64,000 nt of DNA from Acinetobacter tandoii DSM 14970 = CIP 107469 (GCF_000400735.1 NZ_KE007365.1:392188-456187), one strand, 5' to 3'. Shown: positions 1-7,619, counted from the first letter of the stretch. A program made the numbers and translations. Notes: generated by a model from the sequence alone, not told the origin.

Positions 1-41
1 CGGTACATTCACGGCATAACGCATAAACAATAGGCGAAAAA

Positions 42-73
42 AAGCCCCGAAATTTTGGTCAAGGACGGGGCTT
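42..73. terminator. hairpin with flanking A/T tract
   Basis: Inverted repeat AAGCCCCG (42-49) and CGGGGCTT (66-73) with a 16-nt loop, preceded by a run of A. Read leftward it has a good U-run; read rightward the tail is only CTTT. It could be a bidirectional terminator separating an upstream unit from the operon starting at 109. Confidence 0.5.
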
Positions 74-83
74 CTTTAGGGGG

Positions 84-105
84 TATAGCGAAAGCTATAG
101 GAGGG
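84..105 (+). promoter_or_regulatory. GAAA-tetraloop hairpin abutting a strong RBS
   Basis: TATAGC, GAAA, GCTATA form a perfect 6-bp stem with a GNRA tetraloop at 84-99. The GGAGGG Shine-Dalgarno of the gene at 109 starts directly after it at 100. The stem could stabilise the 5' end of the message or tune ribosome access; this is inference from the sequence only. Confidence 0.4.
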
Positions 106-108
106 ATT

Positions 109-567
109 ATGAACAAGGTTTCTATTAATTTCAAATCAGTTTTGTTGGGTTTAGGTGGTGCATTAGCGATGACAGCAGTTTTTGCATCGGTACAGATGTA
201 TCAACCAGCAAAGCTACCAGTTGAAGAACAGCAACAAATTACTGTTTCTTCTGATAGCTATAAAGTGGATGCGCTTGATCTTGGTCCATACAACGACTGC
301 CGTCGTGATTGCCACGCAACGCTCCTAGCAGCAAATGACAGTTTTTTGATTGAAGTGAACTTCGATTATTCAAGTTTTGATGACAGCAATGGATTCAATA
401 AAGCCTTTGGTATCCAAATAGATCGTCTTGAACCTGAGTTTGTTGGTGATGAATCAGGTGAAGAAATTAATGCCTACATTGACCGTTATGAACTCGTAAA
501 AATCAATGAGGCGCTTGAAGACTCTATTGCGGTGAAACTTCAAAAGTTGGGAGGTTCTCATGGGTGA
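109..567 (+). CDS. small membrane-anchored phage protein, unknown function
   Basis: 152 residues from the ATG at 109, chosen because GGAGGG lies just upstream; a further in-frame extension to 55 lacks such a site. Residues about 9-30 form one hydrophobic segment, so the protein is probably inserted in the inner membrane with the rest outside or tethered. The body is acidic, with a CRRDCH cysteine pair and no family I recognise. Its end overlaps the next gene by 8 nt, marking the head of a tightly packed early operon of prophage 1. No function is assigned. Confidence 0.7.
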   Translation: MNKVSINFKSVLLGLGGALAMTAVFASVQMYQPAKLPVEEQQQITVSSDSYKVDALDLGPYNDCRRDCHATLLAANDSFLIEVNFDYSSFDDSNGFNKAFGIQIDRLEPEFVGDESGEEINAYIDRYELVKINEALEDSIAVKLQKLGGSHG

Positions 568-937
568 ACTTATTGAGATTAAGCATGGTCCTAAGGTTCA
601 GCGAAATGAGCTGCAAGCACTGGTTTACAGAATGCTTTGCCCTGTTGTTCCTAAAGACTATAGCGAAATCAACATTGGTAAATCGACTATTTACGTGTCG
701 TTGGAAGGTTTCCCATGGCAAACCATCAAATCACGTGACCCTTTAAGCAGCTACCACAATGGTGAGAAATGGGGTTGGAACCCACTCAAAGTGAAGGGTT
801 CAGGTCGTTTCGGTGGTGGTTGGGCATTTAAGTTTGGCATTACCTCTAATCAAGATTTTCGTGAATTGATCATTGATGTAGGTATTGGCTCAATTCGTTT
901 GGAAATCATGGGGAAGCGTGGAGGGTTCTTCTTATGA
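560..937 (+). CDS. hypothetical phage protein
   Basis: 125 residues, starting at an ATG inside the preceding gene with GGGAGG just upstream, and overlapping the next gene by 4 nt (ATGA), so translation is probably coupled. No signal peptide, membrane segment or motif stands out; the middle is rich in Gly and aromatic residues (KGSGRFGGGWAFKFG). It lies upstream of the exonuclease gene and may be an accessory of phage recombination, but that is position only. Confidence 0.65.
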   Translation: MGELIEIKHGPKVQRNELQALVYRMLCPVVPKDYSEINIGKSTIYVSLEGFPWQTIKSRDPLSSYHNGEKWGWNPLKVKGSGRFGGGWAFKFGITSNQDFRELIIDVGIGSIRLEIMGKRGGFFL

Positions 938-1149
938 AAATTAAGCAAATCACCTCTCAAACCCGTCGGGATTTCACAGCAATTTATGAATGTGAACACT
1001 GCGGAAATACTGAAACACGTGATGGTTACGATGATGAATTTTTCCATCGTTGCGTAATACCAGCAATGATTTGTGTGAACTGTCAGCGTACTGCTGATGA
1101 TAGCTACCGCCCTTTGGCTCCTAAATATTCTGAAAATCAGGTGGTGTGA
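934..1149 (+). CDS. small zinc-ribbon protein
   Basis: 71 residues. Cys pairs CEHC near residue 20 and CVNC near residue 50 form a probable four-cysteine zinc site, with an extra His-Arg-Cys between them. Small zinc-ribbon proteins of this kind are common in phage early operons and may contact nucleic acid or host enzymes. It overlaps the preceding gene by 4 nt and its stop is almost adjacent to the YqaJ start at 1151. The specific role is unknown. Confidence 0.65.
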   Translation: MKIKQITSQTRRDFTAIYECEHCGNTETRDGYDDEFFHRCVIPAMICVNCQRTADDSYRPLAPKYSENQVV

Positions 1150-1150
1150 T

Positions 1151-2131
1151 ATGAATACCCAAGTAAATCACGAAAAATTCTTAGCAGGTCGTAAAAAAGG
1201 AATCGGTGGTTCAGACGTTGCTGCAATCCTTGGTTTTAGTCCGTACAAGTCACCATACCAATTGTGGTTAGACAAAACTGGCCGTAGTGAACGCTCAGAG
1301 TCTCAAAGTGAATCAGCACACTTTGGTCATCTTCTTGAAGATGTAGTTGCAAAGGAATATTCACGTCGTGCTGGTGTAAAGGTTCAGCGTGTAACTCAGC
1401 AATTAAGTTTGCCTGATCATCCTTGGGCGATTGGCAATATTGACCGTGCAATTATCAATCCTGAAATTTCAGGCAACGTGCGATTCAAAGACGGTAAGCT
1501 GACTACAGATCAATTGCTCGAATGTAAAACGGCTTCTGAATACCTTGCAAAACTGTTTGGTGAAGAAGGCTCAGACCAAGTTCCAGACTACTACCTTACT
1601 CAGTGCCTTTGGTATCTCCTACTTTCAGGTTGCCAATTCATTGACCTTGCGGTGCTGATAGGTGGCAACAAGTTCCGCATGTATCGCATTGAGCGTGATG
1701 AGGACTTGATTGATTCAATTTTTCGTCAAGTTAAAGCGTTCTGGTTCAACCATGTGGTTGCTGATGTCCCACCCGATCCGACGTGTTTTGATGATGTATT
1801 GCATCGCTGGTCTAAGCACGTTGTTGGTAAACAAGTCGAAGCAGACTTAAAGCACATCAAATTAGCTGAAGAGCTCATCACTGTTCAGAATCGCCAAAAG
1901 GCTGACAAGGCGCGTGAAGATGAAATCAAGCTACAGATCGTTACCACCATGCAAGATGCAGAAATGCTGATTAGCCAAGGCATGACTATCTGTACCTACA
2001 AAGAACAATCCTCTACTCGTATCGACAGCACGCTGTTGAAAAAAGAAGAACCTGATTTATTTGCGAAATACAGCAAAACATCCAGTACGCGTGTTTTCCG
2101 TACTACAAACAAATTTAAAGAAGCAGTTTAA
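1151..2131 (+). CDS. YqaJ-family phage exonuclease
   Basis: 326 residues from the ATG at 1151. The N-terminus GRKKGIGGSDVAAILG followed by SPYQLWLDKTGR is the signature of the YqaJ viral recombinase family (PD-(D/E)XK fold, related to lambda exonuclease). Further conserved parts are the Glu in GHLLEDVVAKEY and the LLECKTAS segment, which would supply the acidic-x-Lys catalytic residues. It digests one strand of linear duplex DNA to give single strands for the annealing protein encoded immediately downstream. The C-terminus is helical and Lys-rich. The gene pair is a RecE/RecT-like recombination module of prophage 1. Confidence 0.88.
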   Translation: MNTQVNHEKFLAGRKKGIGGSDVAAILGFSPYKSPYQLWLDKTGRSERSESQSESAHFGHLLEDVVAKEYSRRAGVKVQRVTQQLSLPDHPWAIGNIDRAIINPEISGNVRFKDGKLTTDQLLECKTASEYLAKLFGEEGSDQVPDYYLTQCLWYLLLSGCQFIDLAVLIGGNKFRMYRIERDEDLIDSIFRQVKAFWFNHVVADVPPDPTCFDDVLHRWSKHVVGKQVEADLKHIKLAEELITVQNRQKADKAREDEIKLQIVTTMQDAEMLISQGMTICTYKEQSSTRIDSTLLKKEEPDLFAKYSKTSSTRVFRTTNKFKEAV

Positions 2132-2143
2132 GGAATATTTATC

Positions 2144-3073
2144 ATGAATGCATTAGTTCAAAACACTGGCTTTTTAACTCCTACTAACCTTCAAGAAGCG
2201 ATGCAAATTGCTGATTTATTGGCGAACTCTGAAATTGTCCCAAAGGACTATCAGAAAAAGCCTGGCAACATTTTAGTTGCTATGCAATGGGGTGCTGAAA
2301 TTGGATTACAACCACTTCAAGCCATGCAAAACATTGCAGTAATTAATGGTCGTCCTTCGCTTTGGGGTGATGCTGTTCTTGCCTTGGTTCGTAGTTCAGG
2401 ATTGCTTGAGCAGTTTGAAGAGACTCAAACTGATGACGTTGCAACTTGTATCGTTAAACGTAAAGGCCATAAAGCCGTTACCAAAACATTCAGCAAAGAA
2501 GATGCAAAACGTGCAGGTTTACTTTCTAAAGCTGGTCCTTGGTCTCAATATCCACGACGCATGATGCAAATGCGTGCACGTGGATATGCATTACGCGATG
2601 AGTTCACGGATATTCTTAAAGGGTTTGGGGTTGCTGAAGAAGAGCGCGATAAAGAAATTGATGTGACTCCTGAGCCATCAAATATCAAGAAGCATCAAGG
2701 TGCATCTGGTCTAAAAGCACAGTTAGAACATCGTGAACAACAGGACAAAGCTGTTGATATGGCACCTGAGTTCGACACAGCAGCTCTAATTGCAGAAATT
2801 GCTGCAGCAGAGTCACTGGATCAATTAAAACAAATTGGTTCCACTGTGCCAGATGATTTAGGTGAACCAGCTCAAACAGATATTAAAAATGCCTATGCTG
2901 CGAAGAAATTCTACCTTCAGTTGGTTGTTGATCTTGAAGATGCAGCCGATGTTGAAGTTATCAATTCAATCATGGGTGAACGTTTTGAACCTAACACTTC
3001 ATATCTAACTGACGAACAGATCGACAAGATCAATTCAATTTACGAACGCAAAGCCGCTGAATTAACAGCATAA
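2144..3073 (+). CDS. recT: RecT-like single-strand annealing protein
   Basis: 309 residues. The N-terminal half has the family pattern: NLQEAMQIADLLANS, a region around GLQPLQAMQNIAVINGRPSLWGD, and then GPWSQYPRRMMQMRARGYAL, which corresponds to the conserved Arg-rich core of RecT/Bet proteins. The Asp/Glu-rich C-terminal third is variable in this family. It would anneal ssDNA exposed by the upstream YqaJ exonuclease. Only 12 nt separate the two genes. The symbol refers to family membership, not to proven orthology with the Rac prophage gene. Confidence 0.82.
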   Translation: MNALVQNTGFLTPTNLQEAMQIADLLANSEIVPKDYQKKPGNILVAMQWGAEIGLQPLQAMQNIAVINGRPSLWGDAVLALVRSSGLLEQFEETQTDDVATCIVKRKGHKAVTKTFSKEDAKRAGLLSKAGPWSQYPRRMMQMRARGYALRDEFTDILKGFGVAEEERDKEIDVTPEPSNIKKHQGASGLKAQLEHREQQDKAVDMAPEFDTAALIAEIAAAESLDQLKQIGSTVPDDLGEPAQTDIKNAYAAKKFYLQLVVDLEDAADVEVINSIMGERFEPNTSYLTDEQIDKINSIYERKAAELTA

Positions 3074-3088
3074 CTCTGGCATGTGGTG

Positions 3089-3104
3089 CCCTCATCGATG
3101 AGGG
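3089..3104. repeat. perfect 16-bp palindrome upstream of helicase gene
   Basis: CCCTCATCGATGAGGG lies between the recT-like stop and the probable helicase start. There is no T-run, so it is not a standard terminator. As RNA it would be a strong stem just upstream of the translation start and could lower helicase expression. Confidence 0.4.
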
Positions 3105-3124
3105 TGCCAATAGTGAGATCAAAG

Positions 3125-4636
3125 ATGAATCCAACTATGGAACAACGACATGCCATTGATATGGCAATTCAAGGACAATCTTGCAAAGTAACTGCCTATG
3201 CAGGTGCTGGTAAGACATCAACACTAAAATTAATTGGCAATGCAAAGTACAACCAACACGGTATGTACTTAGCATTTAACAAGGCAATTGCGACTGAGGC
3301 GCAGTCTAAATTCAATCACAATGTGAAGTGCAAAACCTTTCACAGTCTTGCATATAACTCTGTGCCACGCTGGTTGACGAACAAATTGAAGAATCGTCGC
3401 CTTATGTCCAACCAGTTGGCATACCGCCATAACCTTGAAAATTATCATGTGCCTGTCGCATTGGTAAAACAACGTGGAGAGGACGATAAGAAACGCTTAT
3501 TCAATTCTAAGCATATGGCTAATGCTATGTTAAATGCAGTTGGATATTTCTGCCGTTCAAACCACAATGAGATCCAACTGGCGCATGTATATGCTGCCCT
3601 GCCTGACTGGATGGATGACACCTATCGCGCAGAGCTGGCTAATGTTCTTTTACCAAAGGCATATGACTATTGGGGCGATATTCTCAACCCTACAGGTGTG
3701 AACAAATTAGAGCACGATCATTATTTAAAATATTGGGCTTTAAGCAATCCAGTGATTAATTCAGATTTCATCCTGTTCGATGAAGCACAAGATGCCGATC
3801 CAATCATGTTGAATGTGTTGAGTAAGCAACAAGCTCAAGTCATTTATGTGGGTGACCGTCACCAGCAAATTTATGCTTTCAGAGGCGCGGTCAATGCCAT
3901 GCAATCACTAGAAAATGCTGAGACACGTTTAAGCCAGTCATTCCGTTTTGGTGAAAATATTGCTGACCTTGCCAATAAGATTTTATTCAATGTCTTGGAT
4001 GAAACTATTCCATTACGTGGCTTTGAACAAATCAATTCTAGTGTTGGTGATGTCAGTGACGTGATTGCAGATGCATTCATCTACCGTACCAATGCTGCTG
4101 CCCTATCGAACATGGTTGAGTTGGTAAAAATTGGACGAGAGCCACGCTTGGAATTTGATACAACCTCTTTGTTGAAAAATATTGAAGATGCCAAAAAAGT
4201 GAAAAATGGTGTCAAGGTTCACGACGGTAGTGTGTTTGAAGGCTTTAGCAATTGGGAAGAAGTCATCGAATATACCGAAGAAGTTTCAGGCAATGATCTT
4301 AAACCACTGGTGAGCCTAATTAATACAGTTGGTGAAGCTGCTTTGATTGAAGCATTGATGAAGAGCAACTCAAGTGATTTTGATTGTGTTGTGACTACAG
4401 CCCATAAATCGAAAGGTCTGGAATTTAACAAGGTCAAACTTGGTGGTGACTTCTTTTATAAGGAAGCGGCTGCACCTGGTGAGAAAGTTCTATCTGAAGA
4501 CGAAGCCCGACTTTTATATGTTGCTGCTACACGTGCAAAAAAAGAATTGGATATTTCGGCTTTAAACCCACTGTTCAAAGCTATTGGCTACAGCACTAAA
4601 ACTCAACCTGAGGGACGAGAATTATGCGTGCAGTAG
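3125..4636 (+). CDS. UvrD/Rep-like superfamily 1 helicase
   Basis: 503 residues from the ATG at 3125 (MNPTMEQRHAID); longer readings begin at GTG 3083 or ATG 3098 but fall inside a palindrome. The N-terminus has the SF1 Q-like motif and a Walker A loop AGAGKTST near residue 27. FDEAQDADP is the DEAD-type Walker B (motif II), GDRHQQIYAFRGA is motif III, and VTTAHKSKGLEF plus YVAATRAKKELD are motifs V and VI. All helicase motifs are intact. It follows the exonuclease-annealing pair and probably supports phage recombination or replication. The final 13 nt overlap the next gene. Confidence 0.85.
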   Translation: MNPTMEQRHAIDMAIQGQSCKVTAYAGAGKTSTLKLIGNAKYNQHGMYLAFNKAIATEAQSKFNHNVKCKTFHSLAYNSVPRWLTNKLKNRRLMSNQLAYRHNLENYHVPVALVKQRGEDDKKRLFNSKHMANAMLNAVGYFCRSNHNEIQLAHVYAALPDWMDDTYRAELANVLLPKAYDYWGDILNPTGVNKLEHDHYLKYWALSNPVINSDFILFDEAQDADPIMLNVLSKQQAQVIYVGDRHQQIYAFRGAVNAMQSLENAETRLSQSFRFGENIADLANKILFNVLDETIPLRGFEQINSSVGDVSDVIADAFIYRTNAAALSNMVELVKIGREPRLEFDTTSLLKNIEDAKKVKNGVKVHDGSVFEGFSNWEEVIEYTEEVSGNDLKPLVSLINTVGEAALIEALMKSNSSDFDCVVTTAHKSKGLEFNKVKLGGDFFYKEAAAPGEKVLSEDEARLLYVAATRAKKELDISALNPLFKAIGYSTKTQPEGRELCVQ

Positions 4637-4941
4637 TCAAACCAAAGAACCTCTTAGGATTCAAAATCTGGTTAGAAAAACTAGGCTATGACGTAAATGC
4701 GTTAAACGGTGGTTTTGCAGCAAGAGCTAAAAGCCGTGAAGCACAACGGGCATATAAGAAGTCACATCACTATGTTCGTGTAGGTGCTGACTTATCAGGC
4801 AATCCAGCAGCTCATGAACTTGGCAACGAATTTGAACGGCATCTTGCGGCACCTGAACAAACTTGTACAGCAAAAGCAGAAAAGGAAATTCTGCATATAG
4901 TCAAAGGTGAATCACATGGAATGGGTGGTTTGGTTGCTTGA
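4624..4941 (+). CDS. hypothetical phage protein
   Basis: 105 residues, starting within the helicase gene (13-nt overlap) after GGGACGAGA. It is basic and Ala-rich, with no recognised family. The first part (LLGFKIWLEKLGYDVNAL) looks like an amphipathic helix pair; the middle is rich in Arg, Lys and His. Operon position suggests a small accessory gene of the recombination cluster. The C-terminal coding region overlaps a tiny ORF at 4916 in another frame. Confidence 0.6.
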   Translation: MRAVVKPKNLLGFKIWLEKLGYDVNALNGGFAARAKSREAQRAYKKSHHYVRVGADLSGNPAAHELGNEFERHLAAPEQTCTAKAEKEILHIVKGESHGMGGLVA

Positions 4942-4999
4942 AGTGATGTTGGTTATAAACGGCACGGTAATTATTAAATTCAATTTATGGTGGTTGTGA
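4916..4999 (+). CDS. 27-residue hydrophobic peptide, translationally coupled
   Basis: ATG at 4916 preceded by AAGGTGA, then 27 codons to a TGA at 4997-4999 that overlaps the ATG of the next gene (TGATG). Almost all residues are hydrophobic (MEWVVWLLEVMLVI near the start), so it would be a single membrane-spanning peptide. Start signal, overlap with the gene before and stop-start overlap with the gene after are all typical of a real phage gene, and it fills the only gap in the operon. Function unknown. Confidence 0.5.
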   Translation: MEWVVWLLEVMLVINGTVIIKFNLWWL

Positions 5000-5397
5000 T
5001 GGATATAGATCAACTAAAGAAATGTGAAGAAGCCTTTGAGTTAGAAGTTTCACAAATGGGCTTTAACTTGGATAAAGTCTGGGGTACTTACGAAAATCCC
5101 TACAAAGAGCATGATGCAAAACTTGCTTATGAATTGTTTAAAAAAGGTTGGCAAGCCAAATCCCAAGCGGTGCCTGACGGGTTTGTTTTGGTTCCTCGCG
5201 AATTAAGTGCAGATGAAGCTCGCAAGCACGCTGAAGCAATGTTCAATAAAGTTGAGCACATGGCTAGAAATGAACAACGTGATTTAAGTGAATCTGAGTT
5301 CGAGTTATTTAAGAATCGTTGGATTGATGCAAGAACCTTAACCATCCAGTTTGACTGGAAAGCCATGATCGAAGCACAGGAGCAAAGTCATGAATAA
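4999..5397 (+). CDS. hypothetical phage protein
   Basis: 132 residues from the ATG at 4999, which overlaps the preceding stop as TGATG. The sequence contains the phrase AKSQAVPDGFVLVPRELSAD, a linker common in small phage proteins of this host group that often joins an N-terminal helical part to a C-terminal helix bundle. Mostly helical, acidic, no catalytic motif seen. It overlaps the next gene by 8 nt. Confidence 0.65.
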   Translation: MDIDQLKKCEEAFELEVSQMGFNLDKVWGTYENPYKEHDAKLAYELFKKGWQAKSQAVPDGFVLVPRELSADEARKHAEAMFNKVEHMARNEQRDLSESEFELFKNRWIDARTLTIQFDWKAMIEAQEQSHE

Positions 5398-5665
5398 AAA
5401 CAAAATGCTTGTGATCAATCATATTGAGCCAGTTGGTTTGATTGCAGAAAACGGCTCTGATTTAGCAAAAGCTTTTTGCAATCTTTATTTTGTTCAAGCT
5501 GTAAATGAAATTGCTGATCAAAATGACATTGAAGCGATTCACTTTATGGGTAGTGTTGCAGGTCACGCCTTATGCCAGATGTTCAGCCAGAACATCAAAT
5601 TCGATCAACTTGACTCTGTATTAGCTCAACTGCGTAGCTATGTAATTCAAACACAAGGGGCTTAG
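5390..5665 (+). CDS. hypothetical phage protein
   Basis: 91 residues. The start lies inside the previous gene after CAGGAG, a good ribosome-binding site. No motif recognised; the protein is probably a compact helical cytoplasmic protein (AFCNLYFVQAVNEIADQ, HFMGSVAGHALCQM). It belongs to the string of small genes between the helicase and the integrase of prophage 1, a region that varies between related phages. Confidence 0.62.
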   Translation: MNKNKMLVINHIEPVGLIAENGSDLAKAFCNLYFVQAVNEIADQNDIEAIHFMGSVAGHALCQMFSQNIKFDQLDSVLAQLRSYVIQTQGA

Positions 5666-5667
5666 TC

Positions 5668-5970
5668 ATGACTAAGATTGAATTCAACCAAACTGGCGAC
5701 TTTTCTGCATTTTATGCAGCAACAAATTGGCTTAAAGAGCAAGGATATAGTTACGGCTCAATGTGTATGGATGAACCTATTGGCATCCTAAAAGGTAACT
5801 GGTGTATTGCTAAGTGGCGCAACCTAACCATTACTGAACGCAAACAACTAGATGGTCAATTGGTCTCTGATGATTTTCGTGAAGGTCCCGTTGTAATTCA
5901 ACTTAAGGATCCTGCTACAGATGAAGAAATTAAATCTGGTGACCGCATTAAGCAAGGAGCAAAGTCATGA
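5668..5970 (+). CDS. hypothetical phage protein
   Basis: 100 residues, starting 2 nt after the preceding stop with GGGGCTTAGTC upstream. The sequence GSMCMDEPIGILKGNWCIAKWRNLT followed by DGQLVSDDFREGPVVI has an alternating pattern suggesting a small beta-rich domain. I do not recognise the family. It overlaps the following zinc-ribbon gene by 4 nt. Confidence 0.62.
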   Translation: MTKIEFNQTGDFSAFYAATNWLKEQGYSYGSMCMDEPIGILKGNWCIAKWRNLTITERKQLDGQLVSDDFREGPVVIQLKDPATDEEIKSGDRIKQGAKS

Positions 5971-6173
5971 TGATCAATAATTTTCAGTGTCATAACTGTG
6001 GACTTAAAGTCGAGATCCGTAGCTGCCCAGTTTGTGAAACCAATGTTCATATATTAGACCTTAACAACCCTATGGATGCTTTTATTGCTAGCGGTGGTTT
6101 TGTTAAAGCACTAGCCCAAACTTGCGATTCTTCGCCTGAAAGAGTAGTTAAAAGTTCTAAGGAGATGTCTTGA
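5967..6173 (+). CDS. small zinc-ribbon protein
   Basis: 68 residues (the second codon is also ATG, at 5970). Two CxxC pairs, CHNC near residue 8 and CPVC near residue 20, form a zinc ribbon that occupies the N-terminal third; the remainder is probably helical. It overlaps its neighbours at both ends in the ATGA manner. Likely a nucleic-acid- or protein-binding accessory factor of prophage 1; no specific role can be assigned. Confidence 0.6.
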   Translation: MMINNFQCHNCGLKVEIRSCPVCETNVHILDLNNPMDAFIASGGFVKALAQTCDSSPERVVKSSKEMS

Positions 6174-6460
6174 TGGGAGCTTTAAAATATACAATTACAG
6201 TTGAATCTGATGTGCCTCCAAAGATTTTTTTAGGGTCCGAAATCGGCGGTGCAACTGTAGTCGGGATGCAACAGGAAAAGGTTGAATTGGTATCTGCTGC
6301 GGATATTGCACAGCGACATGGCATTTCAGTTGCAACCGTGCGTAGACGGCTAAGTGTTATCAACCAAGGGACTGAGGGTAAATTTCTCTATGATCCTGTG
6401 AAGGCATCCCAGTTATTAAAAGACAGTACATCTAAACGTGGAAGAAAGAGAGCTTGTTAG
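6173..6460 (+). CDS. helix-turn-helix protein paired with integrase, candidate excisionase
   Basis: 95 residues from the ATG at 6173 (AAGGAG 8 nt upstream). The N-terminal part resembles a small beta domain (VPPKIFLGSEIGGATVVGM). VSAADIAQRHGISVATVRRRL around residues 40-60 is a helix-turn-helix, and the C-terminus is basic (KRGRKRA). A clear homologue sits at 40911 in prophage 2 in the same place: last gene of the rightward operon, facing the integrase. Small DNA-binding proteins beside integrases are often recombination directionality factors, so an Xis role is plausible; a transcription regulator is the alternative. Confidence 0.68.
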   Translation: MGALKYTITVESDVPPKIFLGSEIGGATVVGMQQEKVELVSAADIAQRHGISVATVRRRLSVINQGTEGKFLYDPVKASQLLKDSTSKRGRKRAC

Positions 6461-6471
6461 CTCTCTTTCTT
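6442..6471. terminator. bidirectional terminator between HTH gene and integrase
   Basis: Perfect 13-bp stem AAGAAAGAGAGCT / AGCTCTCTTTCTT with loop TGTT and a T-run after it on the plus strand. The left arm overlaps the stop codon of the helix-turn-helix gene and the right arm ends next to the integrase stop, so it can end both convergent transcripts. Confidence 0.85.
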
Positions 6472-6472
6472 T

Positions 6473-7486
6473 TTATGAGTTAAACATTTCAACTAGTTCA
6501 TCTGCATCTGGGTTGTAATAAACATTCACCAGAACTTCAATTTTCTTGTGACCTGTAATTTTCGCTAATACTTCTACAGGTAATTTTCTAATTTTAACCA
6601 TTCTAGAAATTGCTTCATGGCGTGTGTCATGAAAATGGAAATCTTCAATTCCTGATTCAGCCTTTCTTCGCTCCCACAACTTTCTAAATGCATCCGGGCT
6701 TTGTGGAATGATTTGCTCATCCTCATGCGGAATCAAAGCAATCAGCTCTTTAGCGAACTTAGATAAAGGCACATTGCGTTTAGAGCCATTTTTAGTTTTT
6801 GGAAGGTGTACATAGCCGTCATAAATTTCTGAGCGCTTCATATTCAGGATCTCGCCCTTGCGCATCGCTGTTTCGATAGCAAATAAAAATCCCCATGCGA
6901 CATAATGCTGTGGCAATGTTGGTACCTGCCCTATTTCATATTCTAAGAGCTTCAACATCGTATCAATTTCAGCCTGTGAAATTCGACGGTACCGTGATTC
7001 AGGTTTGACTGGCTTCGATATTTGCATCCAAACATTTGAATCCAACAAAAACATTTCTTTTTGAGCATATGTGTACATTGCTGAATAGAGTGAAATCTCT
7101 TTAAGCACAGTATTTTCTTTTACTTCAGTACAACGCTTATTTCGCCAATTAGTTAAATCGAGTGGTGTAATGTCATGAATATTTTTATGGGCCAACTCAC
7201 CCATCTTTTTTTCAAAGGTTTTGTACTGTGTCAAAATCCAATCTTTAGACTTTGTATGCTTGCCTACTTTATCCCAATAAACATCAAATAACTGCTTATA
7301 GGTGAAAACAGGTTTTTCATTTACTGGAGCATCTTCTTTGGCACCTGCTTTCAACTCAAGTATTTTTATTGCTGCCCACTGCTCACATTCTTTTTCTGTA
7401 TCTCGGGTTGCTGAGTAACGCTTTCCATCGAACATTAATTCAATTCGATAGGCATCACCTCTTTTTCTGGCTTTGGGTAATTTCAT
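6473..7486 (-). CDS. int: tyrosine site-specific integrase of prophage 1
   Basis: 337 residues from the ATG at 7486 (MKLPKARKRG), chosen because prophage 2 has the matching start MKLPKPRKRG. Reading further upstream would run through the arm-repeat DNA. The N-terminal part is an arm-binding-like domain, then a core-binding SAM-like domain (EISLYSAMYTYAQKE). The catalytic domain has Arg209 in TAMRKGEIL, Lys in PKTKNGSKR, HDTRH at 286-290, GHKKIEV and Tyr 323/324 in VNVYYNP; all active-site residues are present. It would integrate and, with a partner, excise prophage 1 at tRNA-Val. Closely related to the integrase at 41205. Confidence 0.93.
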   Translation of the reverse strand: MKLPKARKRGDAYRIELMFDGKRYSATRDTEKECEQWAAIKILELKAGAKEDAPVNEKPVFTYKQLFDVYWDKVGKHTKSKDWILTQYKTFEKKMGELAHKNIHDITPLDLTNWRNKRCTEVKENTVLKEISLYSAMYTYAQKEMFLLDSNVWMQISKPVKPESRYRRISQAEIDTMLKLLEYEIGQVPTLPQHYVAWGFLFAIETAMRKGEILNMKRSEIYDGYVHLPKTKNGSKRNVPLSKFAKELIALIPHEDEQIIPQSPDAFRKLWERRKAESGIEDFHFHDTRHEAISRMVKIRKLPVEVLAKITGHKKIEVLVNVYYNPDADELVEMFNS

Positions 7487-7494
7487 CGTACAGG

Positions 7495-7528
7495 TCTTGG
7501 CGTAATCTTGGCGTAAATTATGGCGTAT
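7495..7528. repeat. three tandem integrase-arm-like repeats of prophage 1
   Basis: TCTTGGCGTAA occurs twice in perfect tandem (7495-7505, 7506-7516), followed by a third degenerate copy TTATGGCGTAT (7518-7528). They lie between the integrase start and the attachment core. Spacing of 11-12 bp, about one helical turn, is typical of arm-type integrase sites or Xis sites. Confidence 0.65.
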
Positions 7529-7558
7529 TTTCACTAAAAAGAGCAACAAATGCACCAA

Positions 7559-7568
7559 TTGCGCCAAA
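7559..7568. repeat. inverted copy of the arm-like repeat
   Basis: TTGCGCCAAA is the reverse complement of TTTGGCGCAA, close to the TTGGCGTAA unit of the direct repeats. It lies 43 bp from the core repeat, and prophage 2 has its own inverted copy 41 bp from its core. Confidence 0.5.
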
Positions 7569-7619
7569 TTACAGGCAAAAAAAAGACCTACAAGTTATTG
7601 ATTCTAACTGTAAGTCTTT
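7563..7619 (-). terminator. imperfect hairpin at prophage 1 / core junction
   Basis: AAAGAC..AGTTA on the prophage side pairs with TAACTGTAAGTCTTT, whose last nine bases are the start of the 63-bp core, with one mismatch and one bulge. Read leftward it ends in a U-run (A8 on the plus strand). It corresponds to the perfect hairpin beside the intact tRNA in prophage 2. Confidence 0.55.

Noticed and set aside
3089..3104. Terminator between recT-like and helicase genes
   Set aside because: The palindrome has no T-run after it on either strand. Listed only as a repeat.
7487..7567. N-terminal extension of the prophage 1 integrase
   Set aside because: The extra 27 codons run through the arm repeats and hairpin and differ from the extension in prophage 2, while the two proteins match from MKLPK onward.
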